Shown piece by piece: positions 16,877 through 27,080 of a stretch of 64,000 nt of DNA; positions within the stretch are counted from its first letter, which is position 1, and every line of letters begins with the position of its first letter. This stretch comes from Streptomyces sp. PCS3-D2 (lineage in GTDB: Bacteria; Actinomycetota; Actinomycetes; Streptomycetales; Streptomycetaceae), in NCBI RefSeq assembly GCF_000612545.2, contig NZ_CP097800.1, forward strand, positions 6,750,001-6,814,000. Direction: 5' to 3'. Under the pieces are notes generated by a model that worked only from the letters and a program-made list of their open reading frames with translations, had not been told where the DNA came from and did not search any database. The position numbers were made by a program, and so were the translations under genes.

Positions 16877-17716
16877 ATGGAGAACCTCTTGAACAGCGTT
16901 GCCTTCCGCATATCCGCGGCTTCCCTGATCGTTTCGACCGCGGTTCTCGCGGGCTCCGCCCCGGCTGCCTTCGCCACTACCCGACAGGCCCCCGTGCAGA
17001 CCGCCGGACAGACCGCGGACGCCGTGGAGAAGGTGACCGGCACCCAGGACATCACCGAGGCCGCCCCCAGCACGGTCCCCGCCACGGCGACGGGCAAGGT
17101 GGTGGCGCGGGCGGACGACGGCAGCACCATCGGCATCCGGCTTCCCGCGACCCGGGCGAGCGACGCCGTCACTTCCCCCCACGGCACAGTCGTCTACCCG
17201 AACAGTGCCGCCGCCACCAGTCTCGCGGTCCAGCCCATCAGCGACGGCGGGATCCGTGCCCTGATCGTCATCAACGACGCCTCAGCCCCCACCGAGTACC
17301 GCTTCGGCCTCGACCTCCCCACCGACGCCGAGGTCATCGCCCTTGACGACGGCAGCGCCGCCGTCGTCAAGGGCGATGACATGCTGGGCGTGTTCGCCGC
17401 TCCCTGGGCCCAGGACGCCAACGGCCGTCCCGTCGCCACCAGCTACCGCCTGGAGCAGGGTTCCCTGGTCCAGACCGTCGCCTTCGATGCCGACACGGCC
17501 TTCCCCGTCGTGGCCGACCCGACCTGGGAAGGCCTGAAGAAGCGCGCCAAGGCAGCCCTGAAGAACTCGAACACATCCACGGTCACCGGGGCGGCGGCGG
17601 GCTGCATCGCCGGCGCGATCACCGCGGCCGGCGCCGGCTGCGGCCCGGGCGCAGCAGCCGGCGCGGTGGGCGGGTTCGCCAAGGGCGCCATAGAAGGCTT
17701 CATCCGGGGCCACTGA
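16877..17716 (+). CDS. Secreted protein with a Gly/Ala-rich C-terminus containing two Cys
   Basis: The product is about 279 residues. A Sec-type signal peptide is visible: NSVAFRISAASLIVSTAVLA followed by GSAPAAFA, with cleavage likely after AFA. A beta-rich middle region follows. The last ~45 residues, after KKRAKAALKNSNTSTVTG, are Gly/Ala-rich with GxxxG spacing (GCIAGAITAAGAGCGPG, GAVGGFAKGAIEGF) and two Cys that could form a bridge. Two starts are possible: ATG 16877, without a good ribosome binding site, and TTG 16889, with GGAGA 6 bp upstream. It lies 2 bp before the small membrane protein. The function is not known; a pore-forming or bacteriocin-like end is a speculation. Confidence 0.72.
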   Translation: MENLLNSVAFRISAASLIVSTAVLAGSAPAAFATTRQAPVQTAGQTADAVEKVTGTQDITEAAPSTVPATATGKVVARADDGSTIGIRLPATRASDAVTSPHGTVVYPNSAAATSLAVQPISDGGIRALIVINDASAPTEYRFGLDLPTDAEVIALDDGSAAVVKGDDMLGVFAAPWAQDANGRPVATSYRLEQGSLVQTVAFDADTAFPVVADPTWEGLKKRAKAALKNSNTSTVTGAAAGCIAGAITAAGAGCGPGAAAGAVGGFAKGAIEGFIRGH

Positions 17717-17718
17717 CC

Positions 17719-17970
17719 ATGAACAACTCCCACACGGACACACCCCCTCCCCGACCCCCGCGGTTCGGCTACGAGAGGTCGTTCTGGGCCCTGATCACCG
17801 CCGGACTGCTCACAGGATGGCTGCTGCGCTGGGCATGCGCCCCGGCCCTGCCGAGCGGGGGCTGGGCGGACCTGACGGCAAGCCTGATGTGCATGGCCGC
17901 GGGAGGAACCGCCGCCGGGGGCATCGCACGATGGCGGCACCGACGGCACGGCACGGGCCCGCACCGGTAG
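17719..17970 (+). CDS. Small two-helix membrane protein
   Basis: The 83-residue product starts 2 bp after the preceding stop, so it is co-transcribed and probably co-translated with the secreted protein. A Pro-rich N-terminus is followed by two hydrophobic stretches (FWALITAGLLTGWLLRWAC and DLTASLMCMAAGGTAAGGIA) and a basic tail RWRHRRHGTGPHR that should face the cytoplasm. No family is recognised. The position suggests a partner, immunity or anchoring role for the secreted protein, but nothing in the sequence proves it. Confidence 0.65.
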   Translation: MNNSHTDTPPPRPPRFGYERSFWALITAGLLTGWLLRWACAPALPSGGWADLTASLMCMAAGGTAAGGIARWRHRRHGTGPHR

Positions 17971-18001
17971 ACCAGTACGCACCCGGAGGAGAAATCTCCT
18001 C

Positions 18002-18047
18002 GATGCTGCCGTGCCGGCGAACCCCACCGCCCATGCACGGCAGCATC
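18002..18047. terminator. Strong hairpin downstream of the small membrane protein
   Basis: Perfect 13-bp arms GATGCTGCCGTGC (18002-18014) and GCACGGCAGCATC (18035-18047) enclose 20 nt. It lies 32 bp after the stop at 17970 and lacks a T-tract, as Streptomyces terminators often do. The remaining sequence to 18345 holds nothing recognised. Confidence 0.55.
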
Positions 18048-18345
18048 CCCAGCCGCGTCACTGCCAACGCAGTCTGCCCACACACGAGGGCCGAGTGGCC
18101 TCCAGCCGTCGGCACACGAGCCGCACAGGTGCAGTCGGCAGGGCCGGCGGCTGCCACAGATCACGCCGGGACAGCCGACGGAAGCCCTGGGTCCCGCTGA
18201 AGGCGGTGCCGACGGCGCCGTCAGTCGTCGCCCTTGCCTCCGATTCCGGCCAGGGTGCTCTACACCGAAGCAGTCTCACCCGTAGGGGTACATCAGGGCG
18301 TGGGCCCGGTTCGCCGGTCTCGGCCCGGGTCAGGCTCCCTGTCAT

Positions 18346-19437
18346 ATGGATGCGGAGCGTGAGGCTGGGCGATTGGCCCGGACGGTGCGGGGCTGGTCCC
18401 CATTCGCCGTCGTGGCCGTCGTCATCACCGTGGCCTTCGTGTGCGCGCTGTGGTCGCCCGCCGGCAGTGGCGGGCGTTCCGCCACGCACGCCCCGGCGCC
18501 GGCGGCGGCCGTGCCCGCCTGCGATGTCGGCGCGTACGTTGCGGATCTGTACGACCTGGATCCCGCGAAGCATTCCTTCTCCGCACGGGTGTACCTGTGG
18601 TCCGTCTGCCCGGACCGCAAGCTCGATCCGCTGCCCACGGCGGCCTTCACCAACGCCAACGATCCGGAGAGGGACACTCCCGTCCTGACCTCCGAAGCAG
18701 GCAGGTTCCGCGACCTGATACTGCTCCAGGGAACCTTCCGGCAGGACTGGGACGTCCGCGCCTTTCCCTTCGACCGGCAGCGGATCGAGGTACTGGTCAC
18801 CGCCGCGGCGCAAAGCCGCGCCCTGCGAATGGTGCCGGACAACGCCAACTCGTCCTACAACAAGAACATCCGCCCGGCCGGATGGCGCATCACCGGCTTC
18901 CGACTCACCCCCGCCCAGCATGTCTTCTCCACCAACTTCGGAGACACCACCCTGCCGCGGGGCACCACCAGCACCTACAGCAGGATCCGCGTACAAGTCG
19001 ACGTGGCGCGGAACGACCCCACGATCTTCTGGAAACTCACAGGCCCGCTGTACCTGATGGTGCTCGTGGTCACCGCCACCTTCCTCCTGCCGGCGCACGC
19101 AGAGGAACTGGGCATGGGAGAACGGCTGGACACGCTCCAAAGCCGGCTGGCCATGCTCGGCGGCGGGCTGTTCGTGGTCATGTTGAACATGCAGCAGGTC
19201 AACACAGTGATCACCAGCACTGTGGGCCTCACCCTCATCGACTGGCTCCACCTCCTCACCCTCGGCTTCGTCCTCCTGGCGGTCGTCGCCACCGTCGTCT
19301 CCTGGCGCTGGACGGTGCACGGCGGCAGCCCCGCCCGGGCAGAGCAATGGCACCGCACGGCCGCCCTGGCCGGCCTCATCGGGTACACGGCCATCGCCGC
19401 GGCAATGGTGTGGAGCTTCGCAGCGCAGGCGGGATAG
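18346..19437 (+). CDS. Prokaryotic pentameric ligand-gated ion channel homologue
   Basis: The 363-residue product has one hydrophobic N-terminal segment (~17-36), an extracellular beta-rich domain (~60-225) and four C-terminal membrane helices (about 228-249, 266-286, 297-321, 339-360). This is the layout of Cys-loop-type channels such as GLIC and ELIC. Key motifs fit: YVADLYDLDPAKHSFSARVY in the first strands, WSVCPDRKLD like the W-x-D loop, GTFRQDWDVRAFPFDRQ for the FPFDxQ loop, and a TM1 beginning after NDPTIFWKLTGPLYL. The TM2 equivalent is RLAMLGGGLFVVMLNMQQVN. The ligand is unknown. No recognisable ribosome binding site precedes the ATG. Confidence 0.72.
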   Translation: MDAEREAGRLARTVRGWSPFAVVAVVITVAFVCALWSPAGSGGRSATHAPAPAAAVPACDVGAYVADLYDLDPAKHSFSARVYLWSVCPDRKLDPLPTAAFTNANDPERDTPVLTSEAGRFRDLILLQGTFRQDWDVRAFPFDRQRIEVLVTAAAQSRALRMVPDNANSSYNKNIRPAGWRITGFRLTPAQHVFSTNFGDTTLPRGTTSTYSRIRVQVDVARNDPTIFWKLTGPLYLMVLVVTATFLLPAHAEELGMGERLDTLQSRLAMLGGGLFVVMLNMQQVNTVITSTVGLTLIDWLHLLTLGFVLLAVVATVVSWRWTVHGGSPARAEQWHRTAALAGLIGYTAIAAAMVWSFAAQAG

Positions 19438-19571
19438 AGCGGCTGGCAGGGCCTCGACCGGTGCCGCGCCGCCGACACGCCACAGGCCGTGCGACGCGGC
19501 GAAGTTCGCTCCAAAGCTTTCTTGGGTGCGGTTCCTTTGAAGGTAAGGGCTTGTGCTGAGCTGGGCCGTGG

Positions 19572-19853
19572 CTATGAAGCGTCGGCGTAGGCGAGGTGAG
19601 TGCCGCAGATGGTGCAGCGGAAGAGCATGGAGCTTGCCCCCTGGCCGAGGTGGGTCAGGAAGGTCTCGAGCTGGGATGCGTCGTGACAGCCGCCCATTCG
19701 GAGGTCGAGTCGGAGCTGGTCAAGTGCCTCGGGGTGAGCTGCCAGCCCGGTGTATCCGACCTCGCCGATGAAGGCGGCCGCGTCGTTGCAGCGGACAAGC
19801 CAGTGCGGATCCTGCCAGGCGTGGAAGCCGGGAGTGCGGCGGGTGACCTGCAC
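19572..19853 (-). pseudogene. CbrC/UPF0167-like fragment
   Basis: The frame gives VTRRTPGFHAWQDPHWLVRC and continues with AAFIGEVGYTGLAAHPEALD to FRCTICGTHLAYADAS. This is the typical CbrC-family end with a Cys-x2-Cys pair. Only ~93 residues remain. The N-terminal half with the first Cys motif is missing or shifted out of frame beyond about 19880. CbrC proteins have been linked to colicin tolerance in Escherichia coli, but this copy is unlikely to work. Confidence 0.6.
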
Positions 19854-20025
19854 CAGGGTTTCCTCGCTGACGCCGTCGAGTGGGCAGGACTTCCCGCATG
19901 GGGCAGTCCCTCACTGCGCTGCGGGCGGCCTTGGGGCTGTCCCAGCCCCGGTATGCGCGTCTGGTCGCCCGGGAGCCGGGCCCCGTGAGTGGGAATGGGG
20001 GCCCGGCTTCTTGCAGAGTGTGGTG

Positions 20026-20370
20026 TCAGCTGAAGACGACCGAGCGCAGCCGCAGTCGGTTGCCGACTACCTGACCCGGGCGCATCGTGAAGAAGACGTC
20101 GCCGTCGCAGTTCGCGTCGAGGAAGGCGGTGGCGGTGGCGTCTGTGAAGTTGCGGGGGGCGAAGGCGGGCGGGGAGGAGTCTCCCGTCTCGGGGATGTTG
20201 ATGCACTGGCCGCTGTCCGGTTCGACGAGGGCACCTCGCAGGTTCACGCCGTTGGTGCCGACGTAGCTGTACAGGAATTCGCCGCTGGCAGCCGAGGCGG
20301 GCGACGTCGGCAGGGCCGCGGAGAGCATGAGGGCGCCGAGAGCGGCGGCCACAGTGTTGCGCAGGCGCAT
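20026..20370 (-). CDS. Small secreted protein
   Basis: The 114-residue product begins with a clear Sec signal peptide: MRLRNTVAAALGALMLSAAL followed by PTSPASA, with cleavage likely after ASA. The mature part is about 87 residues of beta-type sequence (GEFLYSYVGTNGVNLRGAL, CINIPETGD, FLDANCDGDVFFTMRPG) with two Cys that may form a disulfide. GAGAGGA sits 8 bp before the ATG at 20370. Similar short secreted proteins occur in Streptomyces but no function is known to me. Confidence 0.78.
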   Translation of the reverse strand: MRLRNTVAAALGALMLSAALPTSPASAASGEFLYSYVGTNGVNLRGALVEPDSGQCINIPETGDSSPPAFAPRNFTDATATAFLDANCDGDVFFTMRPGQVVGNRLRLRSVVFS

Positions 20371-20470
20371 GGCCTGGTCCTCTCTGAGGGAAGGAAAGTG
20401 CTGTCGGCTTGTCTTCCCTTGGCGGGGTCTGACGGTTGCGATCCCGCGAGCAGGAACGTTTCTTGTCGCC

Positions 20471-20665
20471 CGTTCGGACCGCCGCAGCCCCGGCATCCCG
20501 CCACAGCGGGTGCCACTGGTAGACCGACTTCAGGCTTACCCTCGGCTGCCGGGCGACCTCCGACGCCTTCACCTTCTGCTCGAAAAGCTCAGCCGCCTGC
20601 ATCCGTACCGATTCACGACGCCGACGCCCCGCAGCGGTCAGCCCGCCCCCATCCGCGTACCTCAC
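20471..20665 (-). pseudogene. N-terminal fragment of an IS630-type transposase
   Basis: From the GTG at 20665 the sequence reads MRYADGGGLTAAGRRRRESV, then QAAELFEQKVKASEVARQ and RVSLKSVYQWHPLWR. This is the N-terminal HTH of Streptomyces IS630-family transposases. The similarity ends at about 20471 and no DDE domain follows. Confidence 0.65.
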
Positions 20666-20894
20666 CCGACCTGGGATACAGCCACAGCTCCCGGCCTGAC
20701 AGCAACCTCACGAAGATTCACCCCGACGAGCCGAAGTCAGTAGTTGAATCCGCTCTGGCGCCTCATCGCCCCTCGGCGGTGCGACCACTGCTGCCTCGGC
20801 CCCCGTCCCCGGCCCCATGCCGCTCCTGATCGTCGTCGCAGTCCTGGCCGGAGTCGTCCCAGGTCCAGGGATTCCAAGGTGCCGTTTCGTGCTC

Positions 20895-22418
<1,524 letters not shown>

Positions 22419-22471
22419 GGTGTCCTCCTCCTGCCGGGCGCCGGCCGCCGTCGGACAGCGCTCGGGGGAGG

Positions 22472-23782
22472 CTAGGAGCGGGCGGGTTGCGGATACGTTG
22501 CACGGCGTCCGCGCCGGTCCGGCCGGGCGGCCAGCTCGCGGTCCAGGGAGCGGGCCCGGGCCAGCGCGGACGCCCTCCCTGCGGGCGGCAGCTCCGCCGC
22601 CAGCGCCCGCCACGCCTCCGGGTCCTCCGCGCCCCACGCGCTGCACACCCAGTCCGCCAGCAGCCCGGCGTCGGCCCGCGCGATGACGGCCGCCCGCGCC
22701 TGCTCCTCGATCCGCCGTCGCAGCCGGACCACCCCGGGAGCCGTAGAGGCCGGCAGCAGTGGACCCGGATAGCGGTGGAGGGCCGCGGAGACGGCACCGG
22801 TCGCCAACTGCCGTGTCAAGACGGTGAAGTCCGCGTCCAGCGGACCGGCCGCGCGGTAGGGCCGCGACAGCGGTGCCGAGGAGCCCAGCAGCGTGCGCAG
22901 CCGGGACATCTCGGCACGCAGCGTCACCGGTGACACCGACTCGTCCTCGTAGAGGGCGATCGCCAGTTCCTCACCGGACAGGCCCTCGGGGTGTTGCGCG
23001 AGCAGGGCCATGATCTCGCTGTGCCGACGGCCCAGTCGCAGCTGCCGGCCCCCGGTCACCAGCAGCGCCTCGTCCCGCCCGAGGGCCGTGAGCCGGTCCG
23101 GCGCGCCCGGCCGCCCCTCGTCGAGCAGGGCCAGCTGGGCCTCCGCCGCCCGGGCCACTGCACGTACGAACGCCAGGGAGTGCGGGTGCGCCAGGCCGTC
23201 GCCGCCGGTGATGTCCACCGCGCCCAGCAGTCCGCCCGTCCGAGGGTCCCGCACCGGCGCTGCCGCACAGGTCCACGGGTGCACCCGGCGGCTGAAGTGC
23301 TCCGCCCCGAAGACCTGCACGGCCTCGTCCAACGCCACCGCCGTGCCGGGCGCGTTGGTCCCCATCGTGCTCTCCGCCCAGCGTGTTCCGGGGACGAAGC
23401 CCAGGCCCTCAGCCCGACGCAGCGTGCCCGCCTCTCCCTCCACCCACAGCAGGCTGCCCCGCGCGTCGCACACCGCCAGCAGGTGCGCCCCGTGGGAGGC
23501 GAAGGCGCCCACGAGTTCCCGGAACAGCGGCATCACCCGGGCCAGCGGGTGCTCCTCCCGGTACGGACGCAGCTCCGCCTCCGCCAGCTCCACCCGCGGT
23601 GTGCACTCCGGGCTCAGCCGGGCCCGCGCACACCGCCGCCAGGATCGCGCGATGACCGACCGGACCGGGGCATCCACCCGGCCCTCCCGGGTGAACGCGT
23701 CGTGTGCCCGACGCAGTTCGCGCGAGCGGGCCGCCGGATCGGCCCCGTCCGGCAGCGCCACCGACGGTTTCCGGTCACCCAT
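22472..23782 (-). CDS. GAF-domain transcriptional regulator (AcoR N-terminal type)
   Basis: The 436-residue product starts at ATG 23782 with GGAGGG upstream. Residues ~30-220 match the sensor half of AcoR-type regulators ([55 protein letters not shown], and GAVDITGG). The central AAA+ domain of true AcoR activators is absent. The C-terminal half instead has a winged-helix-like segment, [20 protein letters not shown]. It most likely controls the downstream aldehyde dehydrogenase gene in response to a small molecule such as an alcohol or aldehyde. Confidence 0.85.
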   Translation of the reverse strand: MGDRKPSVALPDGADPAARSRELRRAHDAFTREGRVDAPVRSVIARSWRRCARARLSPECTPRVELAEAELRPYREEHPLARVMPLFRELVGAFASHGAHLLAVCDARGSLLWVEGEAGTLRRAEGLGFVPGTRWAESTMGTNAPGTAVALDEAVQVFGAEHFSRRVHPWTCAAAPVRDPRTGGLLGAVDITGGDGLAHPHSLAFVRAVARAAEAQLALLDEGRPGAPDRLTALGRDEALLVTGGRQLRLGRRHSEIMALLAQHPEGLSGEELAIALYEDESVSPVTLRAEMSRLRTLLGSSAPLSRPYRAAGPLDADFTVLTRQLATGAVSAALHRYPGPLLPASTAPGVVRLRRRIEEQARAAVIARADAGLLADWVCSAWGAEDPEAWRALAAELPPAGRASALARARSLDRELAARPDRRGRRATYPQPARS

Positions 23783-24278
23783 CTCACCCTCCTGTGGTGC
23801 CGCGGTACCCGGAGCGCCCCCATCGTCGTCCCGGCACCGTGCCCCGGCAAGCACTACGTCGGCCACGACGCGGGGCCGACTCCGGCCCGATCCCGTCCGG
23901 ACCGGGCCGTACGGTCCGCGCAGGCTCCGGCCTGTTCGGGCGGACCGTGCTCCACCGGAGGCGGCCCGGCGAGCGCGGCTTCAGCCCGCCCGCATCGGCC
24001 TCCAACGCCGCTGAGGGGTCCGGCGGCGACCGGCCCGACGGGATCCACGGGGCCTGGGGTAGGTCCGGGAGTGGAGGCGGGGTGAGGTCGCCCCGGTCAC
24101 CGAGGGGCTGGTGCCGGCCGGGGGAGAACGGTGCGCCGGGGGAGTGCGGGCCGGAGGGGGGTGGCCCACACGCGGCACATGCGCCTCACGGGGGTGGGGG
24201 TGGCCGCGGGCACCTCGACCCGGCACCCGGGAACGCGTGGTCCGGGCCGCGCGTTGAGGGGGTAGTGGTCGACGTCAC
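23783..24278. other. Divergent intergenic region, GC-rich
   Basis: About 500 bp between the GAF regulator and a small membrane protein gene. No convincing gene is seen on either strand. It must hold both promoters but no clear elements could be assigned. Confidence 0.4.
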
Positions 24279-24294
24279 AAGGAGGTGTCCGCAG

Positions 24295-24477
24295 ATGTCC
24301 AACGGCGGAAAGGTCGCGGTTGCCGGAGTCGTGGCAGCCATCGTGTTGTTCTGGGCGGTGGGCTTCTGGGCGGGCCTGCTGGTTCTGATCGGGGTGCCGG
24401 CTGCGGCCTACCTCCTGTTGGATCCGTCCCAGAGGCGTCGGGTGCGCGGACTGTCCAGGAAGCAGATCGGCCGCTGA
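24295..24477 (+). CDS. Small membrane protein, 60 residues
   Basis: An almost ideal ribosome binding site, AAGGAGGTG (24279-24287), precedes the ATG by 7 bp, which strongly supports this short gene. The product is one long or two short hydrophobic helices (VAVAGVVAAIVLFWAVGFWA and [16 protein letters not shown]) followed by a basic tail with RRRVRGLSRKQ. Such proteins are common in Streptomyces. The function is unknown. Confidence 0.72.
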   Translation: MSNGGKVAVAGVVAAIVLFWAVGFWAGLLVLIGVPAAAYLLLDPSQRRRVRGLSRKQIGR

Positions 24478-24491
24478 CAGGGGACGTCTGA

Positions 24492-24507
24492 CGCCTGACG
24501 TCAGGCG
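24492..24507. repeat. Perfect 16-bp palindrome
   Basis: CGCCTGACGTCAGGCG reads the same on both strands with no central gap, 14 bp after the stop of the small membrane protein. It may be a protein-binding site centred on TGACGTCA. A perfect uninterrupted palindrome makes a poor RNA hairpin. Confidence 0.5.
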
Positions 24508-24569
24508 AGTGACACAGGCGCGCAGTGCGTGGCGTGCTCTGTGACGTGAGGGCCGATCGGTGGAAGCGC

Positions 24570-24596
24570 CGGGCTCCGGCCGGTGTACGGAGCCCG
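24570..24596. terminator. Hairpin between convergent genes
   Basis: Nine-base perfect arms (CGGGCTCCG at 24570-24578, CGGAGCCCG at 24588-24596) enclose a 9-nt loop. The position between the ends of a plus-strand and a minus-strand gene fits a bidirectional terminator. Confidence 0.55.
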
Positions 24597-24667
24597 GACG
24601 GCGCGGCCGTGGTGCGGGGCCGGTGCGGCCGCGGGGCGGGCTTGCGGCGCCGGCCCGCCCACCCGGC

Positions 24668-25675
24668 TCAGGCCGCGCCGCTCACGAAGGCCGGCGTGAA
24701 ATCCGCTTCGAGCAGCATCTGGGACGCGTGGTCCACGAGGTTGCGCAGGACCGACTGGTAGGTCTCGTCGCCGCCCAGTTCGTCCAGGATCCGGTAGGCC
24801 TCCGCGCGGAAGCAGTCGATCTCGGCACGGTAGCGGTCGAGGGCGGCGGGGGTCCGCAGGAGGCTCGCGAGTTCGAGCCTGGCCGGATGTGACCGGCTCG
24901 CGGCGGCGCACAGTCCCAGGATGTGATCCCGGGAGAGGGGTGAGGCGTCCTCGATGACGGAGGCGAGCAGGTAGGTCACCGTGCCGTTGAGAAGGTCCTC
25001 GTCGCGGCCGGACAGGATGTCCTCCTGGTCGTTGAAGAGCTGCCACAGGATTCCGAAGACGTATCCGAATTCACGCCACAGGGCGACCTTTTCACCCGTG
25101 GTGCCCGAGAATAAGGCGGCCATGGCCGTGATCATGCCGAACGGGGCGCCGGATTTGCCGCGGTACGTCTCCACTACTGACATGCGGGAGGCGCTGCGGA
25201 TATCTCCGCGCATGTCGTCTAACTGGCCGTCGGCTCCTATGATCCAGCCGTCGAGAATCTCGCTTATCAGCGCGCCGCGCGTCGCCTCCGGGAGATCTTG
25301 CGCCAGGATGATCTGAACGGGCAGTGCGTTTCCGGTGATGACGGCGGCGAGCAGTGCTTCGTCCTCGGTGAGCTCGCCCGAGATGGACGCGCCGTCGGCG
25401 TCGGCCAGGTCGTCGAGATAGCAAGCCGAGGTCCACCACAGCAGGTGCACTGCGGACAGTGGCACCGCCGGCCCTGGGTTTCCCGTTTCTATGGCGTGCG
25501 TGAGCAGGGGGAGCACCGAAAGGGGATGTCTCAGTTTGCGCTGTTCGAGGAGCTTGGCCACGGATTTCCTGGTCGTCGCCGCGACGAGTCCGAGCCGGTC
25601 CAGAGCGGTTGCGATCTCCGCGTCGATGTCCTGTGCGACCTTCCGGTGTAGGTCCAGGTACGACATGCAATTCAA
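24668..25675 (-). CDS. Polyprenyl diphosphate synthase-like protein with a TTA codon
   Basis: The product is 335 residues from a TTG start at 25675, which has GGAGG 6 bp upstream; the ATG at 25666 would be too far from it. The first Asp-rich motif is DDLADAD (88-94) and the second is NDQED (215-219), as in trans-prenyltransferases that condense isopentenyl diphosphate with allylic diphosphates. The binding-site residues in GQLDDM and YRGKSGAPF are also in place. Codon 188 (25112-25114) is TTA, which in Streptomyces needs the bldA tRNA. No terpene cyclase or other isoprenoid gene lies nearby, so the product chain and pathway are unknown. Confidence 0.85.
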   Translation of the reverse strand: MNCMSYLDLHRKVAQDIDAEIATALDRLGLVAATTRKSVAKLLEQRKLRHPLSVLPLLTHAIETGNPGPAVPLSAVHLLWWTSACYLDDLADADGASISGELTEDEALLAAVITGNALPVQIILAQDLPEATRGALISEILDGWIIGADGQLDDMRGDIRSASRMSVVETYRGKSGAPFGMITAMAALFSGTTGEKVALWREFGYVFGILWQLFNDQEDILSGRDEDLLNGTVTYLLASVIEDASPLSRDHILGLCAAASRSHPARLELASLLRTPAALDRYRAEIDCFRAEAYRILDELGGDETYQSVLRNLVDHASQMLLEADFTPAFVSGAA

Positions 25676-26168
25676 GAGTGGCCTCCATCGGGGAATGTGC
25701 GTGGGGGTGAGGTGCGCACCCTTCGAGCCGCGTGACTGGCCGATTCGATCATTCCGGAGGAGGGGGATCCAGAGCGATTTTCAGTCGCCGTGACCGGATT
25801 TCATTAGTTGACTCGTTAAACTACCGACGGTAATGGATATTTTTCGCCATTGTGTCGATCATTAATGGTCATTCATGAAGGTGGGCGCCCGATCTGGCTG
25901 TCGCGGCTCGCCACATGGCCCGAATTCGACTATTCGGGGAATCCGGGGACTCCGTTCGGGAGCCGGGTGGGTTGTCCACGGCGCCGAGTCCCCGGCGCAC
26001 ACCGAGGCCGCCCGCCCGCGCCACCCGGTACCGTGGGACGTCCGGCCGGCCGGGCCCGTTCCCGCCGCGATGCGGAAAGAGCACGACCAGCGCCCGGTCC
26101 GCCTGTCCGCACACCGCTACCCGGTCCGCCCACGTCCCCGGTCCGCCCCCGTCCCCGGTCCGCCCGGG
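25676..26168. other. Intergenic region with an AT-rich core
   Basis: Bases about 25780-25880 are markedly AT-rich for this genome, with ATTAGTTGACTCGTTAAACT and GGATATTTTTCGCC. They probably hold the promoter of the prenyltransferase gene, for example TTGACT near 25807 on the plus strand or a minus-strand equivalent. No gene is recognised here. Confidence 0.4.
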
Positions 26169-26948
26169 TCACGCCGGGCGGACGGCCACGCGGTCGAGTG
26201 CAGCCAACAGGTCCGGCACGTCGATATCCCCCTCCCGGGGGACCATGAGCACCTCGCCCGGTTCCTCGTCCAGGAGGAGAAAGGCCGCCTCACCGGTGCG
26301 GGCCACCAGCGACCAGCCGGGCCCGTCCACCCGTAGCGTCCGGGCCCCCTCACCGGCGAAGGAGGACCGCACCCGGCCGGGCGGCGGTGGCATCCGCGTG
26401 TACTCCAGGGCCTCCTCCAGCGCACGTGCGAGCCCGGGGTGAGCCGCGGCCGCGGCCCCGCCGTCCGAGGCGACGCGCTCGCGCCAGTCGGCCCATTCCC
26501 TGGCGATCTGGTCCGCCCCCAGCCGCCGCTGCACCGGACCCCACGCCTCCGCCGACGGCGGCGCCAGCGGCACCCGCCCCGTACCGTCCGCCCCCTGCTC
26601 CGGATCGTGCGGCGCCGGGATCCCCGGCGCGGCCACCGACAACTCCACGGGCCAGCCCGCCAGCGAGACCACGATCGTCCGCTCGTCGGGCGACAGGTCG
26701 TACTCCATGCCGCAGTCCCACGAGGCGATGGCCGCGGCCACGAGCGAGACGTCGTCGACGACGACCGTCCAGCGCGCGCCGTCCTCGTCCTGGCCCAGCA
26801 CCAGCCCGTACCCCTCCCGGTCGGGCGCCACGCCCAGCAGGGCACACGCCGCGGGGAAGTCGTCGCCCAGGAAGCCGGGGAACTGCGCGGGGGTCAGGAG
26901 TACGGCTGTCAGCACGTACAGCGAGCCGCCACCCTCGTCGTCGGACAC
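26169..26948 (-). CDS. Conserved hypothetical protein
   Basis: The 259-residue product starts at GTG 26948, 5 bp after GGGAGG. It is acidic and has no membrane segment or signal peptide. The N-terminal half (LYVLTAVLLTPAQFPGFLGD, GMEYDLSPDERTIVVSLAG) looks like a compact alpha/beta domain. The C-terminal end (VDGPGWSLVARTGEAAFLLL, GDIDVPDLLAALDRVA) forms a second one. I do not recognise a named family. It is divergent from the MpaB-type gene with 132 bp between them. Confidence 0.7.
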   Translation of the reverse strand: MSDDEGGGSLYVLTAVLLTPAQFPGFLGDDFPAACALLGVAPDREGYGLVLGQDEDGARWTVVVDDVSLVAAAIASWDCGMEYDLSPDERTIVVSLAGWPVELSVAAPGIPAPHDPEQGADGTGRVPLAPPSAEAWGPVQRRLGADQIAREWADWRERVASDGGAAAAAHPGLARALEEALEYTRMPPPPGRVRSSFAGEGARTLRVDGPGWSLVARTGEAAFLLLDEEPGEVLMVPREGDIDVPDLLAALDRVAVRPA

Positions 26949-27080
26949 CTGGCCTCCCTGCTCTCTCGTCGGCGCACCTTAACCAGCGGGTAACCCGCCC
27001 GTCGAGAGCCTGCGGGCCACGATTTCCAAGGTCGCGCGCTGCACGTAGAGTTGGGCACCCGCCACAGAAAGGGACTCGCG

